From Methylovulum psychrotolerans (GTDB taxonomy: Bacteria; Pseudomonadota; Gammaproteobacteria; Methylococcales; Methylomonadaceae), in contig NZ_PGFZ01000001.1 in NCBI RefSeq assembly GCF_002923755.1, positions 1,067,176 to 1,131,175 on the forward strand: a stretch of DNA of 64,000 nt. The letters are read 5' to 3'. Made by a program: the position numbers and the translations under genes. Of the stretch, positions 1 through 11,426 are shown one piece after another; position 1 is the first letter of the stretch, and each line of letters begins with the position of its first letter. The notes beneath the pieces are model-generated. The model was not told the origin of the DNA. It searched no databases and worked only from the letters and a program-made list of their open reading frames with translations.

Positions 1-65
1 GAATACAGCTAAACCCCCATCCATAACGCCCTACGCCTAGCCGTATCCGGTCAACAAGCCCGGAA

Positions 66-91
66 CTGGACACGGCCTAAGCCGTATCCAG
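66..91. repeat. imperfect hairpin downstream of suhB
   Basis: An 11-bp inverted repeat (CTGGACACGGC and GCCGTATCCAG, one G:U-type mismatch) surrounds a 4-base loop, 13 bases past the suhB stop. It could stabilise the 3' end of the suhB message, but no T-run follows on the reverse strand, so it is not a classical terminator. Confidence 0.35.
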
Positions 92-103
92 CATGACCAA
101 AAC

Positions 104-898
104 CTATTTCAAATTCGCCGTCACATAAGGCTCTATGAGCTGATACATCAACTGGTGCATTTTCGGGCTACCTGCAATTAAATTTCCCGACTGCAAATAA
201 TTGTCATTAAAAGAAAAATCGGTAACAACACCGCCCGCTTCCTTAATCAGCAAAATCCCGGCGGCCATATCCCATTCCATCACGCCGATTTCCCAAAAAC
301 CATCTAAACGCCCAGCCGCGACATAAGCCAAATCCAAAGCGGCAGACCCCGCGCGGCGGATGCCGGCGCACTCCATGGTCAACGCGCTGAACATATTCAC
401 ATAAGCCTTAAGATGCAAATCGGTTTTAAAAGGAAATCCCGTACCCAATAACGCACCTTTTAAGCTCGGCTGTTGGGTAACCCGCAAGCGGCGGTTGTTC
501 AGGGTCGCGCCGCCGCCGCGTTTGGCGGTGAACAATTCGTCGCGCAAGGGGTCATAAATAACGCCGACTTCCAGCCTGCCTTTGTGCTTTAAGGCGATAG
601 AAACGGCGTATTGCGGGAAACCATGCAAAAAATTGGTAGTGCCGTCCAGCGGGTCAATTACCCAAACAAAATCATTCCCTTGATGCTCACCGCTTTCTTC
701 CGCCAAAATGGCATGATCGGGATAAGCTGCCCGAATAATGCTGATAATTTCCCGCTCCGCCATACGGTCCACTTCACTGGCGTAATCATTTTTGCCTTTT
801 TGGTCAATACGGAGTTGTCCGATACTGTCAGATGAGCGCAGGATCAAATCGCCCGCGCTGCGTGCCGCCCGGACGGCGATGTTTAACATTGGTTGCAT
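104..898 (-). CDS. suhB: inositol-1-monophosphatase family protein SuhB
   Basis: Magnesium-dependent phosphatase of the inositol monophosphatase family; in enterobacteria SuhB also binds the NusG/antitermination complex that transcribes rRNA. Visible hallmarks are the metal-binding EE pair near residues 67-68, the DPLDGTTNF motif at 82-90 and the second metal motif WDMAAG at 209-214. Its 264 residues match the roughly 267 of the E. coli protein, so the gene is complete. It is divergent from trmJ, a pairing common in gammaproteobacteria, with about 150 bp between the two start regions for both promoters. Whether it acts mainly on inositol phosphate or in rRNA antitermination cannot be read from the sequence. 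Confidence 0.93.
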   Translation of the reverse strand: MQPMLNIAVRAARSAGDLILRSSDSIGQLRIDQKGKNDYASEVDRMAEREIISIIRAAYPDHAILAEESGEHQGNDFVWVIDPLDGTTNFLHGFPQYAVSIALKHKGRLEVGVIYDPLRDELFTAKRGGGATLNNRRLRVTQQPSLKGALLGTGFPFKTDLHLKAYVNMFSALTMECAGIRRAGSAALDLAYVAAGRLDGFWEIGVMEWDMAAGILLIKEAGGVVTDFSFNDNYLQSGNLIAGSPKMHQLMYQLIEPYVTANLK

Positions 899-1049
899 AG
901 GTCAGTTTCTTAATGAGCAGATAAAAGCCAGTATGGTAGCAAATCTTTTGGTAAACTTAAGGCTTTTTTCGGCTTGCACTTTTAAAGTGGCGCTTTAGCC
1001 TGCCCCAAACCCAACGGCGGTTCGGGCTGTCAGGCAAACCCACCTAAAA

Positions 1050-1808
1050 ATGGCCACCTTTTTCATAACAGGTTTAACGTTGCTTTCCCATATCAAAATT
1101 GTCTTGGTCGAAACCACCCATCCGGGTAACATCGGAGCGGTGGCCCGTGCCATGAAAAACATGGGCATGACCCGCCTCGCGTTGGTCGGCCCCAAAACCT
1201 TCCCCAGCAACGAGGCGACCGCCCGCGCTTCAGGTGCCGACGATGTGCTTACCGCCGCCACGGTCTACCCGACCTTGCAGGAGGCCATCGCCGATTGCCA
1301 ATTGATTATTGGCACCAGCGCCCGGCGCAGGACGATTAGCTGGCCGGAACTCAATCCCAAACAATGTGCGCAATTGGCCGTCATCGACAGTCCGCACCAA
1401 CAAATCGCCATTATTTTTGGCCGCGAAAATTCCGGCCTGAAAAATCATGAGCTGGATTTGTGCCATTATTTGCTGCATATCCCTTGTAATGAGAGCTATA
1501 GCTCCCTAAATATAGCCGCTGCGGTGCAAGTGGTGTGTTATGAGCTGTTCGCCGCCACCGACCGCCCCGACACCATACAAGTGGGCGACCAAGGCGAATG
1601 CCCGCTGGCGACCGCCAGCCAAATGGAATCGTTTTACCGGCATTTGCAGGAAGCCTTGGTAGATATTGGTTTTATGCAGCCAGGCCGCTCCAAATCTATT
1701 ATGCGCCGCCTACGGCGCGTGTATAACCGTATCCAACTGGACACGAAAGAAGTCGACATACTCCGGGGCATTTTACGGATGTCCCAGGATCACCAACATA
1801 AGGATTAA
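1050..1808 (+). CDS. trmJ: tRNA (cytidine/uridine-32-2'-O)-methyltransferase TrmJ
   Basis: SPOUT-class methyltransferase that uses S-adenosylmethionine to methylate the ribose of position 32 in the tRNA anticodon loop. The N-terminal [20 protein letters not shown] block and the trefoil-knot segment ending [16 protein letters not shown] are typical of TrmJ, and the length (252 residues) is right. The ATG at 1050 gives about ten residues more than family members usually carry before the IKIVLVET strand; a TTG at 1080 preceded by AGG is a possible alternative start. The stop (1806-1808) is followed at once by cysE, so the two are probably one operon. Confidence 0.9.
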   Translation: MATFFITGLTLLSHIKIVLVETTHPGNIGAVARAMKNMGMTRLALVGPKTFPSNEATARASGADDVLTAATVYPTLQEAIADCQLIIGTSARRRTISWPELNPKQCAQLAVIDSPHQQIAIIFGRENSGLKNHELDLCHYLLHIPCNESYSSLNIAAAVQVVCYELFAATDRPDTIQVGDQGECPLATASQMESFYRHLQEALVDIGFMQPGRSKSIMRRLRRVYNRIQLDTKEVDILRGILRMSQDHQHKD

Positions 1809-1809
1809 T

Positions 1810-2571
1810 ATGTTCAGCCGCTTAAAAGAAGATGTCGCTTGCGTGTTTGCCCGCGACCCCGCCGCGCAGACTTGGATAGAGGTCATCACCACCTATCCGG
1901 GAGTCCATGCCGTGGTCGTCCACCGCCTTAGCCATTGGTGCTGGCAGGCCGGTTTCCGCTGGCTGGCGCGTTTTATCGCCTATCTCAGCCGCTGGTGGAC
2001 GGGCATTGAAATTCATCCCGGTGCCGTCATTGGCCGCCGCCTGTTTATCGACCACGGCATGGGCGTGGTCATCGGCGAGACCGCCGTCATCGGCGACGAC
2101 TGTACCCTTTATCATGGCGTAACGTTGGGCGGCACGACTTGGCAAAAAGGCAAACGCCACCCGACGCTGCATAACGGCGTGGTCATTGGCGCGGGCGCAA
2201 AAGTCTTAGGGCCTATTGATATTGGCGACGGGGCACGGGTCGGCTCCAACTCGGTGGTACTCAAACCTGTACCCGCCGGCGTTACCGTAGTGGGCATTCC
2301 GGCGCATATTATCGGCGAACAAAAAGCCCCGCCGCCCGAACCGACCAGCAGTAACCGCCCGGTCAACTTCAACGCTTATGGGGCCAGCGCCGACATGCCC
2401 GACCCGGTCGCCGTGGCGATTAACCGTATGATCGACCATATCAACGCCCTCGACCAACAAATAGAGACGATGCAAAAAGCCATGAATGAGGCGGGGATCA
2501 GTTGCAAAAATCCCCCTATTTGTACTCTGGACGGTTGCGAAATCAAAGACGCTTACCGTACCCTACCCTAA
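1810..2571 (+). CDS. cysE: serine O-acetyltransferase CysE
   Basis: Transfers the acetyl group of acetyl-CoA to L-serine, making O-acetylserine, the committed precursor of cysteine. The left-handed beta-helix of hexapeptide repeats is plain from about residue 60 to 165, including the [14 protein letters not shown] segment and the terminal GNSVV/VGIPA-type end. An AAGGATT ribosome-binding site lies just before the ATG at 1810, overlapping the trmJ stop; the longer upstream reading frame lies inside trmJ and is not needed. The 253-residue protein carries a C-terminal tail (residues 170-253) with a cysteine-rich end ([12 protein letters not shown]), seen in the longer bacterial CysE subtype. Confidence 0.93.
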   Translation: MFSRLKEDVACVFARDPAAQTWIEVITTYPGVHAVVVHRLSHWCWQAGFRWLARFIAYLSRWWTGIEIHPGAVIGRRLFIDHGMGVVIGETAVIGDDCTLYHGVTLGGTTWQKGKRHPTLHNGVVIGAGAKVLGPIDIGDGARVGSNSVVLKPVPAGVTVVGIPAHIIGEQKAPPPEPTSSNRPVNFNAYGASADMPDPVAVAINRMIDHINALDQQIETMQKAMNEAGISCKNPPICTLDGCEIKDAYRTLP

Positions 2572-2598
2572 GCTATGCCCAAAGCAAGGTGGTCTTAA

Positions 2599-3948
2599 AT
2601 GGTTATTTTATGGACAGATGCCCTCATTTTTACCCTGTGCCTAATAATTTTGGCAACTGGCCTGTACCTGCGCGGTAAAGACTATATCCAACGCCCGCTC
2701 AGGCAAATCGGCGGCGACCCGCTCGGTATGGCGGCACTGGCCGTACTGGTGTTTTTCTTGGGCATCGGCCTGCTCGATTCCCTGCATTACGAAAGCACAA
2801 GCCGTACCGAGCAAGCCAATAGCCATGAGATCATCAGCGTCCTGGACGCATGGGCAGAACCCTTACGCCAGCATGGCGAAAAAACCTATTCGGCTCCGTT
2901 CGCACTGACCCTGTACAGCAAAGAAATGGCCACCGCCGCCGACGGTACAGTCGCGTGGACGTATCCGCGCCTGACTTTCGGTGGCCACCATTTGGCCGAC
3001 CCCACCCAGCAGGCCGCCGATATTGGCGTAAAAACAGCCATAGCCTTGGCACAAAGTTTGGCTTGGCTAGGTTTGGCGGCTTTGCTAGTCTGGGCAGGAT
3101 TTGCCTTGGCAGGGCAAAACATACCCAAAAATACCGCTGCTAAGGCGGTTTTTTGCACGGTGGCGGCGGTTTTTTGCACTGCCTATACCTTGTGTTACCT
3201 ATCGGGCTATTATCACGTCCTCGGCACAGATAAGGTTGGTGAAGATGTCTTCTACCAAGCCATCAAAAGTATCCGTACCGGACTGGTCATCGGTACGCTG
3301 ACCACCCTCATCATGTTGCCGCTGGCGGTTATTTTCGGTATCCTCGCCGGGTTTTTCCGGGGTTGGGTGGACGATATGATCCAATATGTCTACACCACCT
3401 TGAACTCAATCCCCAGCGTCTTATTAATCGCCGCCGCCATCTTAATGGTGCAAGTTTACATGGCGAACCATGAAGCCGCCTTCACTAGCCTAGTCGTCCG
3501 CGCCGATATGCGCCTGTTATTTTTGTGCATGATTTTGGGCGTGACCAGTTGGACGGGGCTGTGCCGTCTGTTACGCGCGGAAACCCTTAAGCTGCGCGAA
3601 ATGGAATATGTCCAGGCCGCCACCGCATTAGGGGTCAAACCGCTAACTATCTTAAGCCGCCATATCCTGCCCAATGTCATGCACTTGGTGCTGATTTCGG
3701 TGGTGCTGGATTTCAGCTCGCTGGTGCTGGCGGAAGCGGTGTTATCTTACATCAACATAGGGGTCGATCCGACCACCTACAGCTGGGGCAATATGATTAA
3801 CGGGGCGCGGCTGGAAATGGCGCGGGAACCGATGGTGTGGTGGTCGCTGTCCGCCGCGTTTGTGTTTATGCTGGCCTTAGTTTTGGCGGCCAACTTATTT
3901 GCCGACACCGTACAACAGGCTTTTGACCCACGCCGAAACAGGCAATAA
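2599..3948 (+). CDS. ABC transporter permease, DppC/OppC (peptide) type
   Basis: Inner-membrane permease of the binding-protein-dependent transport family. The C-terminal half (about residues 215-445) has five to six hydrophobic segments and the conserved EAA loop around residue 334 (EYVQAATALGVKPLTILSRH), which docks onto the ATPase. The N-terminal half has an extra pair of membrane segments and a periplasmic stretch of about 80 residues, longer than the roughly 300-residue DppC norm. No partner permease, ATPase or binding protein lies nearby, so it is an orphan component. The substrate is unknown; peptides or nickel are the family's usual cargo. It sits 27 bp after cysE and 27 bp before prsK. 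Confidence 0.8.
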   Translation: MVILWTDALIFTLCLIILATGLYLRGKDYIQRPLRQIGGDPLGMAALAVLVFFLGIGLLDSLHYESTSRTEQANSHEIISVLDAWAEPLRQHGEKTYSAPFALTLYSKEMATAADGTVAWTYPRLTFGGHHLADPTQQAADIGVKTAIALAQSLAWLGLAALLVWAGFALAGQNIPKNTAAKAVFCTVAAVFCTAYTLCYLSGYYHVLGTDKVGEDVFYQAIKSIRTGLVIGTLTTLIMLPLAVIFGILAGFFRGWVDDMIQYVYTTLNSIPSVLLIAAAILMVQVYMANHEAAFTSLVVRADMRLLFLCMILGVTSWTGLCRLLRAETLKLREMEYVQAATALGVKPLTILSRHILPNVMHLVLISVVLDFSSLVLAEAVLSYINIGVDPTTYSWGNMINGARLEMAREPMVWWSLSAAFVFMLALVLAANLFADTVQQAFDPRRNRQ

Positions 3949-3975
3949 CCCCCTTTCTCACAGGCGGCAGGCTTC

Positions 3976-6108
3976 ATGGAACCACTCGTTTTTTATGGCT
4001 ATTTATTGGCTACCATCGCCTATTTTCTCTTATTGCTGACCGCTTGGGTGGGGCGCAAAAAAAATCCCGTCGCCGGACCTTTTTTGCTGGCTCTGGCCTT
4101 CTCCATGCTCTGGGCGGGCTATATCACCGTTTGCGAATACCAACCTACTTACACTTTAATAATTTCAACCAGTTTGGCGTTTGAAACCCTACGCAATGCC
4201 ACTTGGTTTTTTCTGCTCGGCACACTCATTTCGCGGCAGCAGCTTAACCATAACTACCTATTGCTATACCGGTCACGCTTCACTTATATGCTCGCCGCGT
4301 TCATTGTCTTTTTGCTCGTTTTTGAACTGTCCGAAGACGTGCGCACCCCCATTAAACAGTTCGTCGGCAATCAAGTGCATATCCGATTGATGTCCCACCT
4401 CATGTTCGCCATTATCGGCTTGGCCTTAGTCGAACAACTGTACCGCAACGCCACTACCGAGCTGCGCTGGGTCATCAAATTTTTGTGTATCGGCTTAGCG
4501 TCTTTGTTTACTATTGACTTTATTGTCTTTAGCAAATCATTATTGTTCACCAGCCTGGATTACCCGTTGTGGGGTTCGCGGGGCATTATCAATACCCTGA
4601 TCACCCCTTTGCTGGGCATCGCCATGTACCGCCTGCAAACCCACGGCATGACCGACATTAGCCTGTCGCGGACGTTGGTCTTCCATAGCACGGTGCTGAT
4701 GGGGACCGGGTTATACCTGATCACCATGTCTTTAGCGGGCTATTACATCCGCGATTTTGGCGGCAGTTGGGGTGAGTTCGCCGAAATTGTCTTTATTTTC
4801 CTCGCCATTATTCTGCTGCTGGTGTTGTTTGTTTCGGGCAGAGTTAGAGCCTTAGTCAAAGTCTATTTCAACAAGCATCTGTTCAGCTACCACTACGATT
4901 ACCGCGAAGAATGGCTCAAGCTCAGCAAAACTATTGCCCGGTTGAACTCCTTGCCAGAACTCTCCGCCGCCATCATCAAAACCATGGCCGATTTGGTGGA
5001 CAGTTCTGGCGGCGGCTTATGGTTAAAAGACGAGCAAGGCGATTTTTATCTGGCCGATGCAAAAAATTTAGGCTTTGACTCTCCCCAGCAACTGGCGGCC
5101 AACCATAGCATGATCCTATTTATATCAAAAAAACAATGGGTTATTGATTTTTACGAACTAGCAGAAAGCCCCCAGCTCTATAAGGATGCCGACCTGTCAT
5201 TATGGATGACCCCAGAGAAAGCAGTCTGGCTCATTATCCCGCTATTCTTGCAAAATGATCTGGAAGCCTTTGTCGTCCTGACCCAAGCCCGCGCCCCGCG
5301 GCCTTTAAATTGGGAAGACCACGATCTGTTGAAAACCGTGGGTAAACAGCTTGCCAACGCCCTTGCCCTTAACCACGCCAGTGACGCGTTGTCCAGATCA
5401 CGCCAATTTGAAGCTTACAACCGCATTTCCGCTTATTTGGTGCATGATCTGAAAAACTTGATCGCCCAAGTCGGCCTAATTGTCAAAAATGCCGAAAAAC
5501 ATAAGCGCAATCCTGAATTTGTCGATGACGCCATTACTACGCTGGAAAATGTCGTGACCAAAATGGATCATCTGATTACTCAACTGAAAAAAGGCCACGA
5601 CCCTCAATATCAGAACCATCGCCTTAACCTTGCCGATGTTGCCGCCGATGTCGCCTTGCAACAAGCCGGTAACCGCCCTGCGTTGCAAGTGCTGAACACT
5701 CTTACAGACGACTTGTTTGTCGTCGGTGAAAAAACCAAAATCACCGCCATTCTTGGCCATCTGGTGCAAAATGCCCAAGATGCCACACCCGCCGACGGTT
5801 TTGTAAAATTAATCCTAGAAAAACAGCCGCCCCACGCCATTATTAAAATAACCGACAACGGCTGCGGCATGGATAGAAAATTTATCGCCGAACGCCTGTT
5901 TAAACCGTTTGACACCACCAAAGGTAATGCCGGCATGGGCATAGGCGTATATGAAGCGCGTGATTATATCCGCAGATTAGCGGGCAGTTGCCATGTTGAC
6001 AGCACCCCCGGGCTAGGCACAACCTTTACCGTTTGCCTACCCCTTGCCGAAGAGTTGATAGTAGACTCGGAGAGCCCCTCTCCTGCTAATACCGGGGCAA
6101 ACGTATAA
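3976..6108 (+). CDS. prsK: PEP-CTERM/exosortase-system sensor histidine kinase PrsK
   Basis: Membrane histidine kinase of the PrsK type, which with the sigma-54 activator PrsR controls exopolysaccharide and PEP-CTERM protein genes in exosortase-bearing bacteria. Eight to nine hydrophobic helices fill residues 1-290, a GAF-like region follows (about 320-460), then an H box (AYLVHDLKNLI, His near 490) and an ATPase domain with an N box (LVQNAQDAT, about 597), DNGCGMD (about 627) and a glycine lid (GNAGMGIGVYEAR). The 710-residue length fits the family. The usual partner prsR does not follow; coaBC does. The assignment rests on architecture and the HDLKN-type H box. Confidence 0.82.
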   Translation: MEPLVFYGYLLATIAYFLLLLTAWVGRKKNPVAGPFLLALAFSMLWAGYITVCEYQPTYTLIISTSLAFETLRNATWFFLLGTLISRQQLNHNYLLLYRSRFTYMLAAFIVFLLVFELSEDVRTPIKQFVGNQVHIRLMSHLMFAIIGLALVEQLYRNATTELRWVIKFLCIGLASLFTIDFIVFSKSLLFTSLDYPLWGSRGIINTLITPLLGIAMYRLQTHGMTDISLSRTLVFHSTVLMGTGLYLITMSLAGYYIRDFGGSWGEFAEIVFIFLAIILLLVLFVSGRVRALVKVYFNKHLFSYHYDYREEWLKLSKTIARLNSLPELSAAIIKTMADLVDSSGGGLWLKDEQGDFYLADAKNLGFDSPQQLAANHSMILFISKKQWVIDFYELAESPQLYKDADLSLWMTPEKAVWLIIPLFLQNDLEAFVVLTQARAPRPLNWEDHDLLKTVGKQLANALALNHASDALSRSRQFEAYNRISAYLVHDLKNLIAQVGLIVKNAEKHKRNPEFVDDAITTLENVVTKMDHLITQLKKGHDPQYQNHRLNLADVAADVALQQAGNRPALQVLNTLTDDLFVVGEKTKITAILGHLVQNAQDATPADGFVKLILEKQPPHAIIKITDNGCGMDRKFIAERLFKPFDTTKGNAGMGIGVYEARDYIRRLAGSCHVDSTPGLGTTFTVCLPLAEELIVDSESPSPANTGANV

Positions 6109-6237
6109 CAACATCCGCCACCCAGAACTCACAAAGTACGGATCTCCTAGCCATTGCCCACCCGTTTAAAATTTAAGCCTAGAACAATTCAGCCAGACTT
6201 GCCATAATAGCGTTTTTGTCCGTATTCAGGTGCCATT

Positions 6238-7440
6238 ATTAATAAGCGTGTTTTATTAGGTATTAGCGGCGGCATCGCCGCCTATAAATCGGCAGAGTTA
6301 GTACGCTTATTGCGCAAACAAGGCGCACAGGTACGCGTAGTCATGACTACCGCCGCCGCTGAGTTTATCCGTCCCCTCACCTTTCAGGCCTTATCGGGCC
6401 ATCCTGTCCAGACCACCTTACTGGATGCCGATGCCGAAAACGCTATGGGACACATTAACCTCGCCCGCTGGGCGGATGTTTTGGTCATCGCACCCGCCAG
6501 TGCCAACCTGCTCGCCAAACTCAGCCATGGCTTAGCGGATGATTTGCTTTCCACCCTGTATTTGGCGGCAACCTGTCCGGTTTATGTCGCTCCGGCCATG
6601 AACCAAGCCATGTGGTCTAAAGCCGTCACTCAGGCAAACGTCGAACGCCTAAAAACCCACGGAGTCAGATTTATTGGCCCGGCAGCAGGAGACCAAGCCT
6701 GCGGCGAAACGGGCTTGGGGCGTATGTCAGAACCCGAAGACATTTGCCGCCAACTGCTTACTGCGCCCGCTTCGGTGCAAGCCAGTTCGGAACTGGCCGG
6801 CCTTAAGGTCTTAATTAGTGCAGGCCCCACGCGTGAGCCTTTAGACCCGGTACGCTATATCACCAACCGTAGCTCAGGCAAAATGGGCTACGCCTTAGCA
6901 GAAGCGGCAATCAATATGGGGGCAGATGTCACCTTGGTCAGCGGCCCGGTACAATTAGCCGCTCCTGCCCAGGCGCGGCTAATCCAAGTGGAGACCGCCG
7001 CACAAATGTATGCGGCGGTACTGGCCGAGGCCGACAGCCATGCCATTTATATCGGCGCGGCGGCAGTGGCCGATTACAGCCCCGTACCCGCCCCTGAAAA
7101 ACTGAAAAAACACGCGGGCGCAAGCACGCTGGTGCTACACAAAACCCAAGACATCTTAGCGGCGGTAGCGGCCTTAACGCCGCCGCCCTTTACCGTCGGC
7201 TTTGCCGCCGAAACCGAAAACCTGACCGAGTATGCGCTAGGCAAACTCCAAGACAAAAAACTGGCGATGATTGCCGCCAATTGGGTCGGTAAGGCAGAGG
7301 GCGGCTTCGACAGGGACCAAAACGCCTTACAGGTTTTTTGGCCCACTGGCCAAAAAGCCCTGGCAATGACCGACAAATCCCTGCTTGCCCAACAACTGCT
7401 CAGCCTGATCGCCGAACACTTCTATAACACCATGCCATGA
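6238..7440 (+). CDS. coaBC: bifunctional phosphopantothenoylcysteine decarboxylase / synthetase CoaBC, apparent ATT start
   Basis: Coenzyme A synthesis: the C-terminal CoaB half joins cysteine to 4'-phosphopantothenate using CTP, the N-terminal FMN-dependent CoaC half decarboxylates the product. The CoaC half shows [19 protein letters not shown] with the catalytic His, APAMN and the CGETGLGRM clamp; the CoaB half starts at [16 protein letters not shown]. No ATG, GTG or TTG occurs in frame between the upstream stop (6208-6210) and TTG 6310, and starting at 6310 would delete the FMN-binding glycine loop. An AGGTG Shine-Dalgarno at 6228-6232 points to ATT at 6238 (or 6235). The last four bases overlap the dut start (ATGA). 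Confidence 0.9.
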   Translation: MNKRVLLGISGGIAAYKSAELVRLLRKQGAQVRVVMTTAAAEFIRPLTFQALSGHPVQTTLLDADAENAMGHINLARWADVLVIAPASANLLAKLSHGLADDLLSTLYLAATCPVYVAPAMNQAMWSKAVTQANVERLKTHGVRFIGPAAGDQACGETGLGRMSEPEDICRQLLTAPASVQASSELAGLKVLISAGPTREPLDPVRYITNRSSGKMGYALAEAAINMGADVTLVSGPVQLAAPAQARLIQVETAAQMYAAVLAEADSHAIYIGAAAVADYSPVPAPEKLKKHAGASTLVLHKTQDILAAVAALTPPPFTVGFAAETENLTEYALGKLQDKKLAMIAANWVGKAEGGFDRDQNALQVFWPTGQKALAMTDKSLLAQQLLSLIAEHFYNTMP

Positions 7441-7892
7441 ATACCATACAGTTAAAAATTCTTGACCCCCGTTTAGGCGCAACCATCCCTTTGCCTGACT
7501 ATGCCACCTCCGGCTCGGCGGGTTTAGATTTACGCGCCTGCCTTGACCAAACTACCGTTATCGCCCCTGGGGAAACCTTGCTTATCCCTACCGGACTGGC
7601 GATTTATATTGGCGACCCTGGTTTAGCGGCAGTCTTATTGCCGCGTTCAGGCCTAGGTCATAAGCACGGCATTGTCTTGGGCAATTTAGTCGGGCTGATT
7701 GATTCGGATTATCAAGGGCAAGTGTTCGTTTCCTGCTGGAACCGCAGTGATAGTGCCTTTACCCTCCAGATCGGTGAGCGTATCGCCCAAATGGTATTTG
7801 TCCCCATCGCACAAGTCCAGTTCCGCCAAGTCGACGACTTTACGGCCAGTAGCCGGGGAAGCGGCGGCTTTGGCCATACCGGACAACAGTAG
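7437..7892 (+). CDS. dut: dUTP diphosphatase
   Basis: Hydrolyses dUTP to dUMP and pyrophosphate, keeping uracil out of DNA and feeding thymidylate synthesis. All five motifs of the homotrimeric dUTPase are present in 151 residues: [31 protein letters not shown], the GERIAQMVF strand, and the flexible C-terminal [12 protein letters not shown] that closes over the active site. It overlaps coaBC by four bases, so it is translationally coupled to it; coaBC-dut is a conserved pair in gammaproteobacteria. Confidence 0.97.
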   Translation: MNTIQLKILDPRLGATIPLPDYATSGSAGLDLRACLDQTTVIAPGETLLIPTGLAIYIGDPGLAAVLLPRSGLGHKHGIVLGNLVGLIDSDYQGQVFVSCWNRSDSAFTLQIGERIAQMVFVPIAQVQFRQVDDFTASSRGSGGFGHTGQQ

Positions 7893-8212
7893 GTGACATC
7901 GCTAATGTTCTGCCTGAAATTTATAGGCCACTAGCAGAACACTGCCTAAAAAACAGCGGTAAATTATCTAAAGAAGGGGATAAGCCGTCCCATATTGGCC
8001 CAGTTATTTCACAGGCATTCCTAAAATTTTACGGCTATCTTCAGCCAGAATAACTTTTTCGTGTTTTTCGTGGACAACAACCCCTGCGCAAACCCAGAAA
8101 TTATTTTTATGCGTGTTTTCTTGGATACGCCTTTAAAATCAAGTCCCGCACCATTTCAGTGTCTTCCTGCCCGGAAACCACTTAAAAGATTTTTATCTTC
8201 GGAGTTATTATT
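7893..8212. other. non-coding gap between dut and the AlgC-N-like gene
   Basis: About 320 bases without a convincing gene. A GGAG ribosome-binding site sits at its right edge, before the ATG at 8213. The reverse strand around 8030-8110 has short open stretches that look like worn coding sequence, but nothing recognisable. No strong hairpin was seen. Confidence 0.5.
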
Positions 8213-9238
8213 ATGAGAAAAATGTTCTCTTTGCTTGCGCTTGCCATGGTTCTCATCATACTGACGGCGGGTTTTGGCATTTATTGGTTAAGCTCAAACG
8301 AAACCAACACCGCCAAAAAAGAGGCCGCCGCCGCCGAAGCGAAAAGTATTGCCTTAGGGTTATCGGCACACCTTACCTTACTGAACAAAACTCTCGATAA
8401 AATGGCCGAAGACCCCGATGTGCTGAATGCGGTCAACATAGGTAACAGCGGCCTATTAAGGGTTAATGCGGCCAGACTTGAAAAGTATCTCCCGAATGCC
8501 CTAAAAATCCGCTTATTACTGCCTGACACCAATACCATTGACGAGCAAGATAAACCGCGCATGGGCTTTGCCGATTTGGAAATGGTCAAAGAAGCCTTAA
8601 CACACAACCCGTTTCCCAGCATCCACGGCGATAAAGGGGTTGACAGGCACTTGGCGATAACCCGGAGCATTAGCCAAAACGGTAAAGTCGTCGGCATGAT
8701 TCTGGCGAGCTTAGACGAAAACATTATCTTAAATGGCCTTAAACTGATACCGACAAAAAACAGTTATTTTGAACTCAGGCAAGGCTTACAAGTATTGGCC
8801 GCTATCGGCACCAAAAATAGCACAAGCAGCCTGGACGGCAACCAGCAGCCTATTGCCAATAGTGACTGGGCGATATATTATCAATACGACGATAGCATGG
8901 ATATGGCTGATTTGAGCCTGATGCTTAGCATTATCATCATCCCCTGCCTTATCGCCTTAGGCTTGATATTTATCACCCACCGTTGGTTATCAAGCACCCT
9001 AAGCCAAGACTTAGAAAGCCTGATGAAAGCCTTTAAAGATATTATGGCCGGTTCGGCACACAGCCACTATCCTGTCGAACTGGTAGAAATGCACGCCGCC
9101 GTATCCAATCTGATGCAATTTAAAAGGGTTCTCGATTATAGCGACCGCGACAGCCCGCCACCTAGCCATAAATCTGATATAACCGTCACTGACGATAACT
9201 TCGATTTGGATGATTTATTTGATGATTTTAAATTTTAG
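8213..9238 (+). CDS. membrane sensor protein resembling the N-terminal half of long AlgC, catalytic half missing
   Basis: A 341-residue protein with one membrane segment at about 7-27, a periplasmic alpha/beta region to about 230, a second membrane segment at about 235-255 and a cytoplasmic tail ending in an acidic stretch (DDNFDLDDLFDDFKF). The layout, and the phrases RLLLPDTNT, MGFADLEMVKEAL and GKVVGMILASLDENI, resemble the extended N-terminal region that precedes the phosphomannomutase/phosphoglucomutase domain in many long AlgC proteins. Position supports this: in Pseudomonas the order is coaC-dut-algC-argB. Here translation ends before any phosphosugar-mutase motif and argB follows. It may be a free-standing sensor or the remnant of a lost fusion; no role is proven. 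Confidence 0.6.
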   Translation: MRKMFSLLALAMVLIILTAGFGIYWLSSNETNTAKKEAAAAEAKSIALGLSAHLTLLNKTLDKMAEDPDVLNAVNIGNSGLLRVNAARLEKYLPNALKIRLLLPDTNTIDEQDKPRMGFADLEMVKEALTHNPFPSIHGDKGVDRHLAITRSISQNGKVVGMILASLDENIILNGLKLIPTKNSYFELRQGLQVLAAIGTKNSTSSLDGNQQPIANSDWAIYYQYDDSMDMADLSLMLSIIIIPCLIALGLIFITHRWLSSTLSQDLESLMKAFKDIMAGSAHSHYPVELVEMHAAVSNLMQFKRVLDYSDRDSPPPSHKSDITVTDDNFDLDDLFDDFKF

Positions 9239-9404
9239 GTAACGGCAGCTTGCAAATTAGCCAAATTCAAGCATAAATTCGCCGATTAAAATCTTGCAAG
9301 TTTTCATGCCCACCGTGTATAAAATTGGCGGCAATGCTTAATTGTATCCACCGCCGCTTAATTCACCCTTTCCCCTTAATACCCAATAGATGATGGACTA
9401 TTAA

Positions 9405-11285
<1,881 letters not shown>

Positions 11286-11426
11286 AGGCTTCTTAATCGC
11301 TTTAACAAGATTTTGAATTATATGACAAAGGCTCAAACAAAGCGAAAAGCTTATCATCTTGGCGGCCATCTTTAGTTTTAGTTGGGCTTGCTTCTTTCAT
11401 CAGACACACCCGCCACCCGACAGAAT

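Noticed and set aside
1666-1809. Upstream extension of cysE inside trmJ
   Set aside because: The extra 48 codons are the trmJ 3' end in another frame; the AAGGATT site picks ATG 1810.
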